Part shown: positions 27,630-41,500 of the stretch, piece after piece
Numbering within the stretch: the first letter of the stretch is position 1
Layout of the letters: every line of letters starts with the position of its first letter
Source of the DNA: Azolla caroliniana
Taxonomy: Eukaryota; Polypodiophyta
Assembly: GCA_043228905.1 (NCBI GenBank)
Contig: JBHGNT010000011.1
Location: forward strand, 18,228,001-18,292,000
DNA: 64,000 bases
Reading direction: 5' to 3'
Translations under genes and position numbers: made by a program
Notes under the pieces: generated by a model
What the model saw: the letters and a program-made list of their open reading frames with translations, nothing else
Told to the model about the DNA's origin: nothing
Databases searched by the model: none

Positions 27630-29753
27630 TATTTGTTGGGAAGATTTTTGTCCAGGAAGGTAATTCCATCAGTGTGATGATTCATATCATCTAATCTTAA
27701 CAGTGAGCATAGGAAACAACCAAAATAAATGGATTTATTATTCTTCAAATTTGACAAGATTAGACTATTGAGGTACTTGGATTGCCCTGTTCTTATTGAA
27801 CATCATTCTTTCCATTAGATGTGGGATTGATCTGACTCCTTTTCATCCATGAGACATACTTGGTCAATATGAATAATCCTTGTCACGTTTCTTCCATTTG
27901 CAATGTACAAAGAAAAATTACTGTATTAATTGCAATTTTGTTAGGTTTATCTATGTAGTCTCAATCTAATTCAGTTGAAGTATTATTAAAGCTAACTGTA
28001 AATGATCCTCATATGCAGAGAATATAACCATCCACACACACCATGCGGAAAATATCTGGAATAATAAATCCAAAAACACTTTAAAGTCTGTCCATTGTTT
28101 TGCTAATATTGTTACTTGGCTGGCCAAACATAAAATGTTTAACTGATTCTAAATCATTATGACTTCTTTTGCAAAGGCATTTCAATTTTGGCTGCAAAAC
28201 ATTTAGCACTCTAGTATCTATATGACATGAGTGAGTGTCATGGGTTTCCATACTTCAGTTCTTGTTACAAGATTGTATTTTCGAGTTTGCTATTGGTTGG
28301 GATATAATCTTGGCTTACTGACCATCATTCTAGTGTCTGTCCATAACATCAAGTAATTGTTTGTTTTCCAAGTAAAAAATGGCACCTGGTAGTTAATATC
28401 AATTGTTGGAGTGGGATTTGAAGGTGTCCGGCATACAATTAATCCTTGTTTTGAAAGTGACATTGGATTGCCAACATTTACTGTGTGCAGACTAGCTCGG
28501 GGCATGGTACTTTGAATAAGATTATGCATCCTTTTGCATAGATCTAAGTGAAATAGTATTGGCCAAAATAGGTATGTACAATCTAACACGACAGTGTAAT
28601 TCAATAGGATGATGCATATTGAAAGGCATCTTATGATATTTGTGATGCATTCATTTCAATAGATCAGACTCCTGCATTTATGTACAATCTATTTAAAGAA
28701 AAACCTCAATGTGAAGTGAAAATCCACAAAATAACAAAGAGAATTGTATGTGTCGAGTAGACAAGACACCAGGATACGGCAGAATCTCATGACCGGCCTC
28801 AATGGGGATTAAACAGCCATGATTATAAAGAATCAATGCTAACTACAATTTTTATGGAACAATGAAGTGCTGACACACTCAAAGTAAAGAATGTAAGTTT
28901 GACATGACATGACCGTAACTTGTATACAATCATATGGAGAATCAAATAGAAATTGTATTGGGGGATTTCTTGAAAGATGTGATTTCATATAGCTGTTTTT
29001 TACCAAAGACACCAATTGTAGGCCATCCTAATGGTCCAAAGTGCCCAAAATAGTCCATTGGGGCAAATAACCATTGCTTGATGTCTTGTTGACTTTGCTT
29101 GAACAACCAAAATCCTTTTCTAAACCTTTGCTCAGGAAATCTGGATGAAGGTGATGCACATATTCTTTGTATAAATATCCTTTAGTGTTAAGGTTGCTTC
29201 ATCCTCCTCCACATCATGCCCAATGTGATGAAGCTATCTTACTCTTGTAAATTAAACCCAATAAGATGCACATGCAAAAAACATCTTCATAAGAAAACCT
29301 TTTGCTTATAAGCACAAAGAGTTCCATGATTACAAGCTTCTTGCTTTCCATTTTATGTTTTATAATGCTTTTTTCCAATCCTTCTACACAAAGGGGTGAA
29401 GTCCATAAGAGTACGGGTATCATATGCATAGACTAAATTGATATGACGATTCTACAACCCCTCTGCAAGTTATGTGCTCATATCTCATCCTAACAGATAA
29501 GAGCATACTCTGCATACATAGATTAGCATAAAACACTTTCTATTATTGAGAAATTTCCTGGTATATTAAAGCTCGAAGGTTTTAAGCATCATCATTTTAT
29601 ATTAGAGAATGCCGTTAATCAATTATCTGCAATGGAAAAAATGCATCCACCTGTAGAAGTATTTGGATACCTTTAGAACTATTCATGATACATGGAACTC
29701 TTTCTACAAACTAATGGTAGAGCATCGATTAGAAACATCATAAATACTTTTGT
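27630..29753. other. Tail-to-tail spacer, no gene seen
   Basis: AT-rich DNA between the 3' ends of the BtuF/PP-loop gene (+) and the PRORP gene (-). Short frames exist (for example 28290-28604 and 29214-29429, minus) but none has recognisable motifs or splice context. It should contain both 3'UTRs and poly(A) sites. Confidence 0.6.
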
Positions 29754-32700
29754 TTAGTTAGTGGGTCGTGTAGCACACAACCATTCTCGAGGAACATCAA
29801 TATCATTGCCCCCCATTTGAGGTATATGCCAAGAACCATGTTGGGATTCCTGCACGTATTTCATTGATAAGGAAAGTAGTTATAAGAAGAATGAATATCA
29901 AAGCTTTGAAATACTTTACCTGAATAATAATCGAGTATGGAGGCGGCATGTGAAGCTCTAAGCCTTTAGGCGAGAATGTAAAGTGGACCTATTTATATGA
30001 CAATAATATATCAGAAACTTTTGACAAGAACATTGGGTTACATGCACTTCTTTTGTATTACATTACATTACTAGATATATGCATACACTGCACAGACAAT
30101 ATATACAAGCATACACGTATATACCTGGTGTCTTTCTTTCCATTTGGGAAAGAAATCCGTTCCTAAAAGCTCAAAAATATGATCTCGCATTTCATCATTG
30201 GTCACAAGAAGACATTTGCACTTGACTGCAGCATATAACCAGTACCTGCCAAACATAGCATGTTAACAATTGTTCCACATTCAAAATGAAACTTAAGCAA
30301 ATAAAAATGAAGCCAGTGGAGTATAGCTATACCAATCATCATTGGATCCCTGAGGTGTGAAATACAGTGCCTTTTCCTTCTTCCACTTATTTATCATTGC
30401 TTCATCAGATGCGGATTGGGCTATTCGAGTTGAGTGTCGGTTATGTAGAAGTATCAGTGAGGGACTTTTATTGGAGAATGCCGCTCCTGCTTTATTCATA
30501 ATAGTGGAAAGCTGAAAAAAAAAGGATTGAGATCATCAGGATGTGTGGTTTATTTTCCTATTTTGGAAACCATACAAATCAGCATTGTCGGTAGCATTAT
30601 ATTGAAGTAGCATTCATTGAGTCCCTTAATAAAGAATATTATAATGATCAATTCTACCTGAAATTACATTTCATTATGCAATGCTATTTTAAAAGACTCA
30701 TTTCTCTTGTTATAGCCATCACCGCTGTACCTTGGAAGCTTAGAGAATCTATGGATAATCAACAAATTAAAGTTGTTGAGGAGAGCCAGGTTGTGTCTTC
30801 AATGAATTCCTATTTTGGATATTTTTCCCCTTTCTAGGTTTGGTTCTCCAGTTTTCAGAATCTATTATTTTCTTTAACATGTGTCAATTATCTTTACTTT
30901 GCAATCTTATTTATTTTTTGTTCCTTACAGTTGAAAAAAATCAACAAAAAATTTACATGGGGATTCCTTGAGAAACACACATACCAGTTTAAAACTAAAA
31001 CCCCGAAAGACTTGAGGATTGTATAAACCGATATTTGCACCATCCAAGATTGCCCCATAAGGTCCATTTCTATCCAACCATTTCTGCCAAAGACTGTGTG
31101 GTCAATCTCGGTTAAAGTATCCTTGGTTAACAAAGAACACAACAAAAAAATCCGCCTCGTACTAAAATCATTATTCAAGGTTAACATCAAACCTGAAATT
31201 CTTTAAACTGATTTGGGAGGTGTTCCCGTTCACAAGCAAATTGTGCTATAGTCTCTGCAAACTGTGTGGTTTCTATAGGATCTAAATCGATAGTACATAA
31301 CTTTTCGCCACAAGCCAAGCATAACCCATTTTTGCTTACGTTTGTTCTCATTACTTTCCATTTCCCCTTTCCCACCCAACCCAAACCATGCCAACCCCCA
31401 CCGTTGGCGTCTATAGCTTTTCTAATCACTTCAATCTGCAAGTTGTTGTTCTCTAACTTTCCTACTGAAGACGCATCCTCGCTATTGAACCAAGACTCAA
31501 TAGTTCTCACAGTTGTGGGAGAGAGGTCTCGAAACCTTTTCCGTAGTCTATGTAAAAGACAATATACTTTCTCCTCATGACCAGCTTCTATGCTGACCTT
31601 CAAAAGGTTTTCTAGAATGTTTTCATCAGGAAGGACACTTGCTTCTGCCATATGTTTATCCACCTCAAATGCCTTGTATATCTCACTGTTCTCACAAAAA
31701 CAGATGAGCGCTGGACCATAAGACCTGAGCTTAGGAGCTATACCTTGAGAAACCATCTTCTTCACTATATCAAAGGCCAAATCACCATCCCCCTTGGCAA
31801 CAGCTAATCTAGAGAGGGAAGTGAATATAGCTTCATTCAAGGGTGCTTGAACCTCAAGCATATGCTCATAAATTTCCATCCCCCTTCTGGCTGCTAATTC
31901 CATGTCTTCTGGGCTGAAACTTATTACTTCATTGCTAGTTTTTGATGATTGATTTGATATCATGGACACTGAGTCACTATTCTCTTTTAATCTTATTTCT
32001 TCAGGTTTTTTCTCACTTCCACTCTTTGATCTTGTCAAGGTTCCCGATGCAGCACCAGAGCAAATGTATAATAAACTGCTGTAGAAATTTATATTCAGTT
32101 TTACAATTCCCTCTCTTTTTACTCCATCATATAACTCAAGTGCACCATGAAGATCACCATACTTCGAACATGTGTGAAGCTTTAAAAGGGAAACCATTTC
32201 CTCAGGATTCTTTTTGAATCGTCTTGACACCTTAATATTTCTGATACCTCTAGTATCACATGGCTTTTCAATGCTCTCAGATGTTTCCTTGCTTGTATCT
32301 AACATCCCTATGGTCTCATCATTCTCGTCATGCAATGCATTCAAAATAATGCCATTATGGTTACTAGCTATTTGATCATCCTTGCATAGGTACTTCTGAT
32401 CTTTGTTTACTGCAATATGTTCTTTATTCTCCTTTTTTTGTTCCATCTCCAATCCAAGAACCTTACCTCTTTTCCTGTTGTTCGCTTCCATCAGGATTAG
32501 TTTTAGTGCAGCCTTCTCTTCCTTTACATGAACCTCGACCTTCGTATTTCTTTTTGAACTATCAATGGTTGATGGAATCCCCTCTACAACTGGCTGACTT
32601 AATAACTTACTCTTCTCAACCTCACTACTTTTATGAAAACCAGTCGAGGCCTTACTACAAACCTTGGCACAGGTTGTCTTTCTTGCACTTGGGCTGGTCA

Positions 32701-34105
32701 ATTGAGCATTTTGGAGAAATGTAACCCCAGAGGCATCCATCTCATCATGCGTTTTCATACTAGCCTTCTCTTCCTTTACATGAACCTCAACCTTCATATT
32801 TCTTTTTGAACTATCAATAGTTGATGGAACTCCGTCTACAACTGGCTGCTTTAATAACTTACTCTTCTCAACCTCACTACTTTTATGAAAGTCAGTTGAG
32901 GCCTTCCTACAAACCTTGGCACGGGTTGTCCTTCTTGCACCTGGACTGGTCAATTGAGCATTTTGGAGAAATGTAAGCCCAGAGGCATTCATCTCATCAT
33001 GTGTTGTCATACTAGAATCAATAGGACCTAGAACATCATTAGTTCGAGCCTCCACATGACGTCTTTTCTTTGTTCTTGTACTTGCCAGTTGAGGGCTTTC
33101 AGGCATCCAGAGGCTCGAATCTTCAACCCCTTCTCTCTCATTTTGGACAGAATTCTGATCATCTTGTACAACGGCTACCTTCTTCGGTCGTGAAATTTTC
33201 TGTGCACCTTTGCATTCTAATTCAACACGTTGGAGCATCACACTACTGCATTTATTATCAAGGTTTAGGCTGGAATTCACAAAGTCTTCAATGTCTTTTT
33301 TGTTAACCTTGGTACGGGGTGATTTTCTTGCACCTCTCGCTAATTGAGCACTTTGGAAAATTGGCAACTTTGAAGCATTGCATCCATCATCAGCACATCC
33401 AAGGGACTCTACAAGACCTTGAAAGTTATCATTAGAAACAGTAACATTCGGCTCATTTTTCCTTCCACCTTTGCTCACAAATTGCACATTTTGGAGCGAT
33501 GGCGAACTTGAACCATTAACCTGATCATCTACATCTATACAAAGCTTGGCAGAGTTTAGAGGGCTTTCACTGCTACCATCAGAACTCTTGACATTGAGTT
33601 CCTTTTTCCTCCCATTTTTATTCCTAACTTGCACATTCTGGAGTGAGGAAAAGCTCAAACCCTTGATCCCATCCTCTTCAACTCTACAAACCTTGGAAGG
33701 AGGTGATCTTCTCAAGTGTTTGGCAGAAGGTTGGACAGTTTCACCAGTAGAGGAGCTAATAGAATTCTGGGCATCTTTGTGATCCACCAAAACAGAGCCA
33801 TGATGGTTTTCTTCTTCCTTTCGAAGATTTGAACATTTCGGCCCAGTCTTCGAATCCCGAAGCATTCTGTGTAAAATGCCCTTTGTGGGCATGCAAATTT
33901 CTTGAGGTTTTGCATTTGTACTAAAATACGATGATGCACAGCTTCTTCTATTTTTTCGAGATGAAGACGAAGAATCAAACCTAATCGCACCATATTTTGA
34001 GAAGGGAAAGAAGAATATACCTGAGGCAATGGTGTTCTTTGTATGCTCCAGAAAAGGTGGAGAGCGCCTCATAGCATAGCTCTGTTGAACCCACCATAAA
34101 CCCAT
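29754..34105 (-). CDS. PRORP: Proteinaceous RNase P (PRORP) with long repeat-bearing N-terminus
   Basis: Cuts the 5' leader from pre-tRNAs. Exons (minus) 34105-31193, 31083-30985, 30511-30333, 30245-30125, 29988-29920 and 29849-29754 join in phase to 1158 residues from ATG 34105. Residues 1-60, basic and Ser-rich, look like an organelle transit peptide. Residues about 625-885 carry PPR repeats, one interrupted by a Ser/Lys insert. Cys 929 and 932 with His 1135 and Cys 1152 form the expected structural zinc site. The NYN nuclease has its aspartates in DGANIG (985), SNDDWY (1062, 1063) and TNDEMRDH (1081, 1085). The family is usually about half this length; the excess is residues 60-620, a charged region with motif repeats. 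Two-compartment targeting is possible but not shown. Confidence 0.93.
32507..33010. repeat. 252-bp in-frame tandem duplication in PRORP exon 1
   Basis: Units 33010-32759 and 32758-32507 (minus) each encode 84 residues, 366-449 and 450-533 of the protein, with about a dozen substitutions between them. Each starts near M-x-T-H-D-E-M and ends EEKA. The phase is preserved, so the duplication is translated. Confidence 0.88.
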
Positions 34106-35860
34106 TAATGGGATTTTAATATACCAAACAATGCTGTAACCTGATTATTATTAGCACATAGCCGGAATCCATAGCTTTCCTCTGTTAGATTACAGAATAA
34201 CATTCCTATGTTAATCCATAGCGTCCTCTGTTATTATCCATAAATTTCCTGGGTTTTATTCAAAACCATGGTCTAGTGATGGGGGCTTTTCTCTAAAAAA
34301 ACTCCATCTCTCCTCTTCATGGCTCTTCAACTCTCAAATCCTCATGTTGGAACTTCGCCTGGCGATATTCAAATCCGAGCGGCCCTTAATTTTCCTCGAT
34401 CTAAATATCAATCGTTTTCTTATGACATTCAGACATACAAACATACATACTAGATAGAGAGTACAAGTTCAGTTCATCCCAGGAATTTCTCTTCATTCTA
34501 AAATGTTCAAAAAACACACTATGTGATACCCTAGATCTTTTTGGCGTTCATTAAGTGTTCAAATTATCCATTAAGCAGCTTCCTTTCATTTAGATGATAA
34601 AAATCCTTTGCGTTCCGATCTTTGATTTCATTAGGGGACGTTGTGCTAGTGATGCCAAAACATCATATTATACTTATATATGGAATAACCACTAGCTTAA
34701 GAGAAAAATAAAAAGAAGAGGCCATGCCCTTACAAGTGGTGAGCAATCTATGTACATGGAAACAATGGGATTGGTTTGCGGGGTTTATATAGGGTATTTT
34801 TCATTCAATGGAACCCAACTTTATTGAATGAATAGCTTTGTTCACAAAACAAATTCAAGGTCAAAAAGCTCAAAACAAGGCATAGTTAGAAAGCATGAGG
34901 ATTAAAAAGGATAGGACTACTAATGCTATCCCTTTTCTAGATCAACATTTTGATTAATGATAGGTAGGTAGATAGATACTTTGTAGGTATGCTTAATACT
35001 AGACCCAAAATCTTCACCTTCAATCTAGCATCGTAACTTGACATGATTGATCATGTTAACATCTTATCTAGTCTGATTATGTTAATCTACCCTTATCATT
35101 CCTAATCTCTTCACTAGCATGACATGTTCATGGTCGTGACAACTTCAAGTTTTTGAATTTTTTTCCTCTCTTTTAGTTTTCTACATTGAACTAGCAATAT
35201 ATAGAGATTTAGGCGTGAGTTTTTTTAGATTGTAGACATTGATTCAATCAAGCATGCCGAGTCATCACCATATGTTCCATAAAGCCCTAGTAAATATATG
35301 TGACATTGTTTTAATTGATGAGCAAAACCAATAACATCAACCCTAAGTCAATAACGTTCTCCACATAAAATAACTCATACCTTCATCAAAATTATTTCTG
35401 TTTTTCTGGCACAAAAGATAAAACATTGACATTTGGGTGCACATGTTTAGGAAAGATAATGTACATACATGAAGGTCATTGATTTGGCAAAATCATCAAA
35501 ACAGGGTTTTGATGGATTTGGATGGTTGATATATCCAGAGAATGTCCTTGGCAAACCCCCCCTCTATAGTCTGGATCAATTTTATATATCCCTTTTCTCA
35601 ATGTAATGTGCAAGAATCCAATACCTTTCAATCCAGCCTTTGTTGTTTAGGTAGGAAAAACAGGCCAATTGGGAAGAAACTAAATTGTTGAATGAATGAA
35701 ACAAGGTTGGGGCACAAGAGGCAGAAAAGAAGTGACACAAAAGACACTAGAATGGAGAGACACAAAGTATTAATCAAGAAGTCCATTGAGAGTGTTTTCT
35801 TGTCGTCTGCAATGAGAAAAAAAAGGGGGAGATGATCGATGAGCTTCTGACATACATCTC
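34106..35860. other. Spacer upstream of PRORP, no gene seen
   Basis: Holds the PRORP promoter and 5'UTR on the minus strand. AT-rich, with no ORF or repeat I can name. Confidence 0.5.
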
Positions 35861-35867
35861 ATGAGCA

Positions 35868-36110
35868 AGGAGATCCGGAATGTTGTTAACACAGTCAAAG
35901 CGAAATTCCACTATCGTTTGGAGGAGATCCGGAATGCTAACAAAAAAAATTTAGGGAAATTCTGCTCGTGTTGGAGGAGATCGGAATGGAATGCTAACAG
36001 AAATTAGGGAAATCAGACTCGTGTTTGAGGACATCATCGGAAATGGAATGTTCACAGAAATAGGGAAATTCCCCTTGTGTTGGATTGGAAGAGATCGGAA
36101 TGCTGTCCAA
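35868..36110. repeat. Imperfect tandem array, about five 52-61-bp units
   Basis: Units begin at about 35868, 35922, 35974, 36027 and 36088, each with GGAGATC(C)GGAATG followed by a TTAGGGAAAT and a CTCGTGTT block. Divergence between units is moderate. Confidence 0.75.
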
Positions 36111-36160
36111 AAATTAGGTATGGAGAAAGTCGGAGATTCATGAGGGGGAGGGGGCGGCAG

Positions 36161-36262
36161 ATCGATCACTTGAACAAGATGAGCGAACCCTAAAGTATCA
36201 AAACCCCCACCAGAAGCAAACATCGATCACTTGAACAAGATGAGCGAACCCTAAAGTATCAA
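36161..36262. repeat. 41-bp direct repeat, two copies
   Basis: A unit starting ATCGATCACTTGAAC and ending TAAAGTATCAA occurs at 36161-36201 and 36222-36262, offset 61 bases, almost identical. It contains GAACCCTAAAG. Confidence 0.85.
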
Positions 36263-36509
36263 CACAGAGCTCTGCAAGAAATTCGATGGCGGAATTTCTT
36301 TGATTCCTCGCTGGCTGGCAGGAGAACCAGAAAAAAAATAGATTCTTTTCCACTGGCGATGGAGGAGAGAGATCGGAATTTGACCAAAAAACAGGGGCGG
36401 GGGAGGAGATTGGGGGGACACGTGCGAGCGGAATCGTCTGATCAATAACGAGGGCGAACCCTAACGATCAAACCCCAGCAAACACATACACACCAACACA
36501 ACCATCTTC

Positions 36510-36674
36510 GAGAGACAGAGACAGAGAGAGGCTCGGGCATCGGAGTTTCTTTTTTTTATTTCTGACGGTGGGGGGGAAAACCCCGGAGAAACATACCCCC
36601 CCATTTTCGCTGTTTCTTTCTCTCTTGAACATTTGGCAAGGATCTGATCTCTCTCTGTCTCTGTCTCTGTCTCT
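36510..36674. repeat. Inverted GA/CT-rich arms
   Basis: GAGACAGAGACAGAGAGAG at 36510-36530 faces CTCTCTGTCTCTGTCTCTGTC at 36649-36674, able to pair across about 120 bases. Further CTCTCTGTCTGT runs follow to 36813. Confidence 0.7.
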
Positions 36675-36849
36675 TCCATGGAAGAAGCAGAGACAGACAG
36701 AAGGTCCTTGCCTATGCATCAACCGGTTTAGGGTTTGTGAGACTAGCACCTCAAGAGATGAAAGACTGCTAGCACATCGCAGAGCTCTCTCTCTCTCTGT
36801 CTGTCTGTCTGGTGGACCTTCCTTATGCCCCTCTCCAGGATGAACACGG

Positions 36850-37976
36850 TCTCCCATTCTTCCTCTAATTAAACCCTAATTTTGATTTAGGTTATTGGCA
36901 TGTGGGATAAAGAAAACATACATATATATGTCTTGCCTTTTTTAACAAAAATGAGCTTATTACTTTGGCTCACCTCCCAAAAGGATAGTCAATAGAATTG
37001 AAGGATAGTGACCGGGTCAGAATATCATCAGATTAATGACCTTTCCATCCAAAGGATTGCCGATATTTGACCCTTGCTACCTATCGTGCTTATACTAGGT
37101 AAGGATCATATTTATCTCGAGTTTACGAGTAAAAAAGGGAGTTTTGAGATATAACTTTCCTCGATCTGTCACATTAGTATATTCGATTATGGAAACCACT
37201 CCAATGGCCATTGTATGGATAGTTTATATTGACCTTACTCCACCAGCTAAATCAGGATAGTGGAGACGAAGCTTACCTAATAAGCATGGTCTTATCATAA
37301 AGCATTAATCATGGACTCTAATTCAAAATTACACATGAAGCTCCCCAAAGGACCCCCAAAACCCCTTCCTTCTCGACAAAGATCCGTATTAGTTTGGATC
37401 CTTCTTGATATTTTTGCGAAAGAGGGAGTATATCATATTGTTCAAAAATCTAGTTGTATATTGTTGGTATTAGTTGTATTGAATAAGACATAGCTAGAGT
37501 AGTAATATTAATAGTCTAGTCTCATTGTTGGGACTGAAAATTATAGTGGGGGAAATGGTTGACAAGAGAATCAAGGAAGCAAAGGTTAATGACGTTTTTT
37601 AAAACAAACCTCAATGATCATCAATGTTAATCCCATTTATGATATTGATGAACTTTGAAACTAAAACTAATACTCTTTTGTAAAGAAAATTCAATGCCTC
37701 TTTATTTTAGTGTCATCGAGTACACAACTTATCTTGTCATCATTTCTTTTGTTTGTGAGTTTTGTCATTCATTTGGAATTGGCAATCCTAAAAGAAGTAT
37801 TTCTTTTCCCTTTCTATCATCATCGAATTAACATCGATGAATTTTTCTTGCACTTTCATTATGTTGTCGAGCAAATCCGATGAATGTAACCATGGATATC
37901 AAATGAACATAACCTTCTCCTAATTATTATGTTTCACAATAAGAAAATGAAATCTTTAACAAGACTTCATTGCAAA
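36850..37976. other. Spacer, no gene seen
   Basis: AT-rich. A 60-codon frame at 37311-37493 (+) lacks recognisable motifs and splice context. Confidence 0.5.
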
Positions 37977-38318
37977 ACATTATAATTAAGGGGAAATTTG
38001 CAACCACACCATCTTAAAATTACGCATTAATGTGAAAAAAGTATTAATTTTACTTGAAATAGGTGAAACATAATAATTAAGGGATGTTTTGCAACCAGAC
38101 CATCTTAAAACTACGCATTAATGTGGCGAAGTATTAATTTTACTTGAAACCATGTCTTTCAAAGAAATAATCAAAAGTTGTTTAAGTTAAACATAATAAT
38201 TAATGGGAATTTTGCAACCAAACCGTCTTACAATTACACATTAATGTGAAAAGAAGTATTAATTTTACTTGAAATCATATCTTTTAAAGAAATGATCAAA
38301 AGTTGTTTAGAATTTAAT
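37977..38318. repeat. Three imperfect tandem copies of an about 120-bp unit
   Basis: Each copy contains TAATTAAGGG/TAATTAATGG, TTTGCAACCA, ACGCATTAATGTG and TATTAATTTTACTTGAAA in order; copies 2 and 3 also share AAAGAAATRATCAAAAGTTG. The first copy is shorter. The array ends about 190 bases downstream of the DPH6 stop, so it lies in or near its 3'UTR. Confidence 0.8.
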
Positions 38319-38506
38319 TCCAAAAATGTTGGCCAAAACTCTAAAGAGCAGAGCCCTTCGAACTTTTGAGTATGAAATTGAAACAGATTACAAAGGTTTT
38401 CATTGCAATTTATGAATTTTAACTTCCTTGAAATTAATGAAGCAATATACCTACTACCCATGAAGGTACACAATATCCGTCATTGAGAATGTCTTATAGT
38501 GCTACT

Positions 38507-41500
38507 TCAACAAGCAGCTAATAGATCAAGACTTATCAAATCATTGAGATCTGCATCTTTTCCCAAACCAACCACTGGAAGAAACAATGGCTGAAGAGAG
38601 CTGAAAGCTGAGCTCCTTACAGAATTGCAAGATAATGCATCTGGAGAACTTAGAAAATCATCAACCGCATGCTTCCAATCTTCAAATATAGCGCGATAAG
38701 ATATCCTCTCTGCTACAAACATGACTCGTAATGCCTGCATGGAGAAACAGGTAAAAGCAAAATCAATACACAAACAAACGTTTATGTCTAAATTATGTTT
38801 CATCGGATCAAATTAGGTCACACCAAGAAACTCTCATAGTTTGCAACAACAAAGCATGAATGTAGGTATAATCTGCAGAATCATCTGACTGAGACACCTT
38901 GATATGCTTGATAGTTACAAGTCCACCTAGTTTCAAGACTTAGAACTTGCAGAAAATGATAAATCTGATCCTTCAGAACAGAGTAATTGAGTCCAAAAAT
39001 TTATAGCAACGACACCGCAAGCAAGGAGAGAGAAACCAATTCTAGAGTGTAGAGAACTTACCAATGCATTCTCCCAGTTCAAAGAAGCTTCTGAAAGTAG
39101 TTCAGAGAAGGTTTGTAAGCATAACTTCAATTCATCGTGTATGTGTGCCGAAGATTCGTGATCATTGTAGTTGACATGGTCTGTCTTCTTTACAGAAAAG
39201 AAAGCCCTACACAAGTGTCCGGAAACAATTGTGGCCCTACAGGCTTTGTTAGGTAGCATGATTTTGATACTCAATTTACCATTTGCATTTCCTTCACCAT
39301 CATAGCCATCATCATTACCTGGCACATAGACAAAAGGCTCTACCTCAACTGCCGCTCTGCAATTGAATCATGTTTGAGTTTAGCCCGATTCCATGTTCAT
39401 CATGCAAAAACAAAGAGCAAAGAACAAGAAAAAAGAACCAAAATTCAGCAAACATACCCTTTGGGCAGTGCCGGAACATGGACAAACAGAATTGGCAGGT
39501 TTTGCATATCATCATTTCCTTGTGCTAGTGACTTGACCAAAACAACTTCAGCCTCTTGTCTCTCAACTAAGTCTACCGATGATGAACAATATATTATGAG
39601 GCTTATCAAAGAGTGAAGGAGACTTGTTGAGAATGCTTCAACAACTGCTTGACAATTATGAACAGCTTGTTTTGTCTGCAACCCAGCTCCTCCAGAAACA
39701 AGATCCATTGTGGGAGGATCAAGTCCAAGTTGACCTGCCATGAAAAGCATGCCATGTTGAAGTGTAGCCTGCAACATTGTATAGATGTTCACACGGTATG
39801 CCATTATAATGAAAAACCATAAGAACTCAATAAGGTTAGCAATAAACCAAAAACAGAACATTTAATCATCACTATATGATGCATCTGATTTACGTAATCA
39901 ATGGCAAAGAAAGACGAAAAAAAAGTAAAACATTATTTCAGCAATTACAAGACAAAACAGAAAAGCTACTCTTCACTGTATGATCCATATGGTTTACCTT
40001 ATCGTTGATAACAAAGCCAAACAAAAAATAAAACGAGAAAAGTACTTTGGAAAATTAATAAGCAAGTAATTAGAACAGAAAATATAAAACTTATTCTTCA
40101 AATAATGCATAAGTTTATCCAAAGGAAGCAATAAAAAACTGGAAAAAAATATTCCAGCAAGCAATTGACAAACAGAATAGAAAAACTATCATTCACTTTA
40201 TGATGAATATTGTTCACATCATCATCCACAAATAAAGATAACAGAACTAAAAAAGTATTTCAGAGAAATAGTGACGAGAGTAATTAAGAAACAATATAGA
40301 AAAACTATTCTTTACGATGCATATGGTTTAGTTCATCTTTAGCAAAGAAAGGCAAACAAAACTAGTAACATATTTCAGGAAACAAACCTGGCTGTATGGA
40401 CCGATACAACTGGGTGCCCAGCATGAGATGCTCTGAACATGAAGCACTCTCTTATCCAAATTTTTGGCGGCAATAACCTCTACTATAACCCTTCCCATAC
40501 CACTATCGAATAAACCCAAGCCCACAGTGCTTCTAGATGGTACCCCTCTAGCACATTGCTTTTCAGTAATAATTTTCATATATGTCTGATTTATCAGTGG
40601 AAAAGCACTCATCTCATTAATATAAAGGTGGATATACATTACATTCCCCCATCCAATTTCCTCCTTCATAAGTTCATCATTGATCGAAGCTAATATAAAA
40701 CCTAGCTCTTGTTCAATGCCTGTTATTCCCATAAGTGTAAAGAATTAAAATAAACCCAGCCATGTGATTGCAAAAATTAAATAGCTACTATTCAAGTTCA
40801 CCATAAGCATCAGTATATGATCTCCTTTGGCAACTGACTGTAACAAAATCTCCATTTCTCCGTGATGCAGAGCAACATTCTAACTTAAAGTTCTCGTAAT
40901 CCTTGTGAGGGAAATGTGAGTCATAAGTATCAGATTCACTCTGACGCAGCTCTTCAGAATTGACTTCAACTTCGTGAACATGATGTATCTGACCTAGATC
41001 ATCAACAGATTGTCCAATATGTTTGTTTTCCAAGTGAAATTGAGAAGGGTGCAGTACACCGACTGGTGCTATATTATCTGGTGAATGTAGCACTATATCA
41101 AAAGCATCCAATACTATTCTGAAGTTCTGTCAAGAACAGATGACTTGTTAGACAATTTCAATTCAAGAAATATCTTTTTGGATTTTATCACATCATTAGT
41201 GTTTGATATTACCAATAAAGAAATAATCACAATAAAAGTTGGTAATGAGAAACTCAACCGTGATGACATTGGAGAACAAAATAGTAAGGTGGGGAAGATA
41301 AATTATATGATAGCAAAGTAAATACAAATCTACGCATATACAAATGATCGCTTTTGGATATAAGCACAATGTTACCAGTGGCAGCGAGTGGGTAAAAACT
41401 AGATCCCAGAGAGGAAATGGGCTCAGAATCATCGGTGCAACCAATGCCTCCTTGATGATTATACGGAATCTAAATAACAGTATAACAAGCTATAAAGTAC

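Noticed and set aside
37311-37493. 60-codon plus-strand frame
   Set aside because: No recognised motif, no splice context and no length above chance in AT-rich DNA.
38820-38940. Possible extra DPH6 exon between exons 11 and 12
   Set aside because: The frame does not keep phase with both neighbours, and exons 11 and 12 join directly with a sensible protein.
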